64,000 nt of DNA. Origin: Dimorphilus gyrociliatus (taxonomy: Eukaryota; Annelida; Polychaeta; Dinophilidae). Location of the stretch: contig CAJFCJ010000001.1 of NCBI GenBank assembly GCA_904063045.1, positions 1,371,501-1,435,500 on the forward strand, written 5' to 3'. Made by a program: the position numbers and the translations under genes. Each line of letters opens with the position of its first letter. Position 1 is the first letter of the stretch. Under the pieces are notes generated by a model. It was not told the DNA's origin, searched no databases, and saw only the letters and a list, made by a program, of their open reading frames with translations. Below are positions 61,201-64,000 of this stretch, piece after piece.

Positions 61201-64000
61201 TTTGAAAGGATAGGGTTAATTTTGTCTTTTCGAATAATGAACGACAAACATTCGCGTAGAAATTATAAGTAAAATGATTTTTCAGATATCTTAATCGTTT
61301 GTCAATAATTTTCGACTTGTTGCTGAAAAAAGAAATATACATTTGCTGAAAGTTGACTACTAATAACGAACTAGGCCAACCCGCAATCAAAATAAAATAA
61401 TAAATAAACATTGATAATGAAACTACAAATATACGTCAATCATCGTTGTAACAATAATAATACTGTAATTAGTACAATTATACTAATAGTTAGTTAATGA
61501 ATCATCAAGAGCGATAGAATCGGAAGAAATTAGAATATATTGTTTTCTTCATTAAGATCATGGACAACGGTCCAACTTACAAAGTTAATTTGGAGCAGAG
61601 TATGAAGGATAAAGTAAGTTTATGTGCTGCAAACAATGATCGACAGACATTTTCGTACAAATTGTACTGAAAATGATCCTTCAAATATCCTAATCTGCGC
61701 TTTAAAATCCAAGATTTGTTGCTGGAAAATATCTTATCGTCTTAGAGAATGTTCATTAATTAAAGATAATCGTAGAGTATTTTATATATATGTATATATT
61801 AATGTTAAAGTTATCCTACAACTTAATTGATCTTTATATACTGAACAATTAAAATATTAAGGTTATACACTTACCTGTCGTGAATTGAATTCAAGAAGAG
61901 ATTTATAAACCAGGTTAAAGAATACTGGTACATAGGATCAATGTTTGGTAAATCGGCTATGGAAAAGAAAAGGATAGCGGAATGATTAGCTATAGGTCTA
62001 TATCCTTGTCTGGATTCATCAATCTTTTTCTCAGTTTCTTCTGCTATTTTTTGTTTCTTTGCAATTTCATCGGAGAGTATTTTAGACGAATCTAAAATTT
62101 GAATTGCACTTTCGTCTTCTAAAATGTTTCCCTCAGAAGCTGAGAGAGTATGAAGAATTTTATCTTCAATTTCTTTTAACTGACGACGGTTTGTTGCCGA
62201 TGTGACAATAAGAGCTTGACGCTCTTCCTCCAATTCAGGTCTGTTTTTTTAAAGATAACAATTAAATCATATATCTCTATAGTAGTAAAGTTTTTACAAA
62301 CCTTTCTTTGGCAACAACAATCCCTAGTAACTGATCTTCAAGACCCTCTGGCGTAATCATAAAATTCAATAACGATACTTTAGTGGCAACTTCCGGCAAG
62401 TAGTGCGGGTTCCTTAATTTCGTTGTTATATAAAATCGGAAATCTTTACTATATTCTATAACATTTTCGCCCAATCTAATCATTTCAACTCCACCTTAAT
62501 AAAAACGTATTAGATTATTAAATAGCTTTTTTTTTTAAAAAGAAAAAGCTTCAAGCTTGTTTTCACGTACCTTGTTTGAAAGTTTGTTTGAGTAGTAACG
62601 GTTCCAAGCTAGGATCGAGTTCTTCTCCAACATTTTCAAGTAGTAATGGATTTCCGAAAGTGACGCAATTTTCCAACGTTCTCATATAATCCGAATCAGT
62701 AAGCTGAAAGATATTGTTGAAATATCATCTCATAAAAGGAACAAAATCTCTCTTTTACCTTTATAACGGATAATTTATTTTCCTTTTCCATATTCTTTGT
62801 CCACTTATTGGCTTGGCCCTGAGGATCAATCATTAAGGGCCAACGTCTAGAGTTTGCAACAATTACGCCGTTATCGATAGAGAAAGCATCCCTTGGAAGA
62901 CCGGAGATATTCCAAGCTTGAATTTTAATAGGTTCTCCAAGAGTTTTTGTCAACGAGAAATGCTCTGAACAGGGTATTTTCTTTTCTTTGCATAGCTTTG
63001 TCCATTCTTGAGTACACTCTTCCCTAAATTATATAATCAGTTATTAATATTAATTGATAAGCTATTTTGAATTGTTTATCTACCTAAATGCTGAGGTAAA
63101 AGGCCCAAGGTAAGCTATAACTCCGGCAGAGACAAGCACATCACCCAATAGATTATCATATACTACTTGAAGGTTGGCGGCAGCTTGGGTCCATCTTTCT
63201 TTTTCACCACCTAAGCCTCCAATGAGTTTCTTGGCACGTTCTAGTTTCTTTCCGCATAAATCAACTTGGGCTTCCAAATCATCTTTTTCTTGTTCTTTTT
63301 GTTTCAATTGAGTAGCTAGATTAGCTAATTTCTCTTCGCCTGCTCTAAGTTCTGCTCTCTTTTCATTTAATTTAGACATTGTGGCGTCAAGGGTACTTTC
63401 GGCTTCTGCTAATTTGATTTTCTTAGGAGCAACAACTTTAGCAACACGGTCGTAAAGTTCCATAGCTGTTATCCATTTACAAAGACCTTCAGCCGCTGAG
63501 GAAGCTTTGGCCACTTTACTGGGATCGAATTCAGGATTAACAATGAATTCTTTTCTAATTTTACCCATAATGTGAGCAGGGATATTATCTTTATCATACT
63601 CTTTAAGACTGTCCAAAAATTTCATATCACCTAATAACTTCTTTGAAGGACCCCAGAAGTCCAATATTTTTTTACCAGTTCCGGCAGGATCCTGGATTTT
63701 TTCTGGACTAACATCTTTCATAACGCAAATAGCGTGCATAACCAATTTTACACCTGATGGTGGATTCTTCATAGTTTTTACAATAGAGATGTCACTAGGT
63801 TTTAATGTGTTTAGAGCGTCCAGAGCGGATTCTAGAGCGGGGATAGCCTCAGCTAAATCGGCTTCACATTCGTCTTTCAGAGCCTTGGCATTTGCAGCTT
63901 GCTCATTAGCGGCTGCTTCATCAGCTCTAACTCTTGTAGTTGTTGCGTCTACTTCAATCTTTTCTTCTTCAATTGTTTTGGTAATTTTAATGTTCTCTTC
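58239..64000 (-). CDS. axonemal inner-arm dynein heavy chain (DNAH3/7/12 type), motor C-terminal part
   Basis: Motor subunit of a ciliary inner-arm dynein; the gene runs off the right edge, so only the stalk, AAA5, AAA6 and C-terminal domain are present. From the right: coiled-coil stalk and microtubule-binding region ('[20 protein letters not shown]', '[20 protein letters not shown]'), then '[19 protein letters not shown]'-like '[20 protein letters not shown]', the alternative-exon region, '[20 protein letters not shown]', '[18 protein letters not shown]', '[18 protein letters not shown]', '[18 protein letters not shown]', '[19 protein letters not shown]', and the end '[18 protein letters not shown]', '[16 protein letters not shown]', '[13 protein letters not shown]'. 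Traced exons include 63023-region upward, 62302-62494, 61875-62240, one of three alternatives (61581-61721, 61182-61322, 60915-61055), 60409-60567, 59834-60349 and about 59769 down to 58239. The subtype among DNAH3/7/12 is not certain. Confidence 0.92.
60915..61055 (-). other. dynein alternative exon A (3'-most copy)
   Basis: 141 bp, acceptor 'attttttcag|caat', donor 'ct|gtgagt', same phase. Encodes '[20 protein letters not shown]' then '[20 protein letters not shown]'. 'FERDKLLFS' is closest to the canonical axonemal dynein sequence. Splices onto the next exon at 60567 to give '[11 protein letters not shown]'. Confidence 0.88.
61182..61322 (-). other. dynein alternative exon B (middle copy)
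   Basis: 141 bp, acceptor 'cttttttcag|caac', donor 'ct|gtaaga', same phase as its sisters. Encodes '[20 protein letters not shown]' then '[19 protein letters not shown]'. By eye about 31 of 48 residues match exon C and about 28 of 48 match exon A. Confidence 0.88.
61581..61721 (-). other. dynein alternative exon C (5'-most copy)
   Basis: 141 bp, acceptor 'ttttccag|caac', donor 'tt|gtaagt'. Starts with one base completing a codon and ends with two, the same as its two sister exons. Encodes '[20 protein letters not shown]' then '[19 protein letters not shown]'. It is the most divergent from the usual dynein sequence at 'FAAH' (normally FEKD). Confidence 0.85.

Noticed and set aside
61178-61411. 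77-codon minus-strand reading frame that looks like a separate small gene
   Set aside because: It is dynein alternative exon B with intron sequence at both ends; the dynein motif and splice sites explain it.

Overview
This is nuclear DNA of an invertebrate animal with a compact genome. It is AT-rich, every multi-exon gene uses short GT-AG introns (mostly 50-120 bp), and about 20 conserved animal genes sit in 64 kb with little space between them. No prokaryotic operon, CRISPR array, virus or intact transposon is visible. The gene set includes IKK, selenoprotein K, CUL5 and motile-cilium genes, which fits a small lophotrochozoan such as a meiofaunal annelid; that taxon guess is an inference and weak.

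Layout. 1-6524 (+): 3' part of NBAS, a tether of Golgi-to-ER transport. 7198-9301 (+): CDK11. 9706-10777 (+): CNOT2. 10970-11779 (+): a GPI-anchored folate-receptor-like protein. 12796-14864 (-): a C2H2 zinc-finger factor. 16064-17654 (+): MARCHF5. 18035-23849 (+): an ABCA-type transporter with two decayed ATP sites. 24318-25244 (+): C11orf54-like hydrolase, convergent with CUL5 (25424-28390, -). 29279-32558 (-): VPS51, divergent from TRMT61A (32730-33695, +). 34044-34943 (-): PSMA7, divergent from VBP1 (35143-36148, +). 36222-37722 (-): a methylthioribose kinase homologue, directly downstream of a SENP6/7-type SUMO protease (37780-39860, -). 40678-41512 (+): COMMD3. 41781-42014 (-): a tiny RING protein. 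42723-47962 (+): PPIP5K. 48251-50346 (-): MDH1B. 51158-54049 (+): IKK alpha/beta-like kinase. 54400-55042 (-): SELENOK. 55877-57944 (+): DNAAF1. 58239-64000 (-): the motor end of an axonemal inner-arm dynein heavy chain.

How the genes relate. Most are housekeeping genes for ubiquitin and SUMO systems (CUL5, MARCHF5, PSMA7, SENP, the RING protein), membrane traffic (NBAS, VPS51, COMMD3) and RNA metabolism (CDK11, CNOT2, TRMT61A). The last 16 kb holds three cilium genes (MDH1B, DNAAF1, dynein heavy chain). Many pairs share short divergent promoters (171 and 199 bp) or end almost back to back (73, 179 and 288 bp).

The most interesting signals are: three tandem copies of one 141-bp exon inside the dynein heavy chain, all in the same phase with intact splice sites and therefore probably mutually exclusive alternatives; a textbook U12-type intron in VBP1; a methylthioribose kinase gene with animal-style introns, 57 bp after the SUMO protease stop codon; an ABCA protein with both nucleotide-binding domains decayed; an IKK whose first activation-loop serine is replaced by glutamate; and SELENOK with an in-frame Sec UGA and a SECIS-like hairpin.
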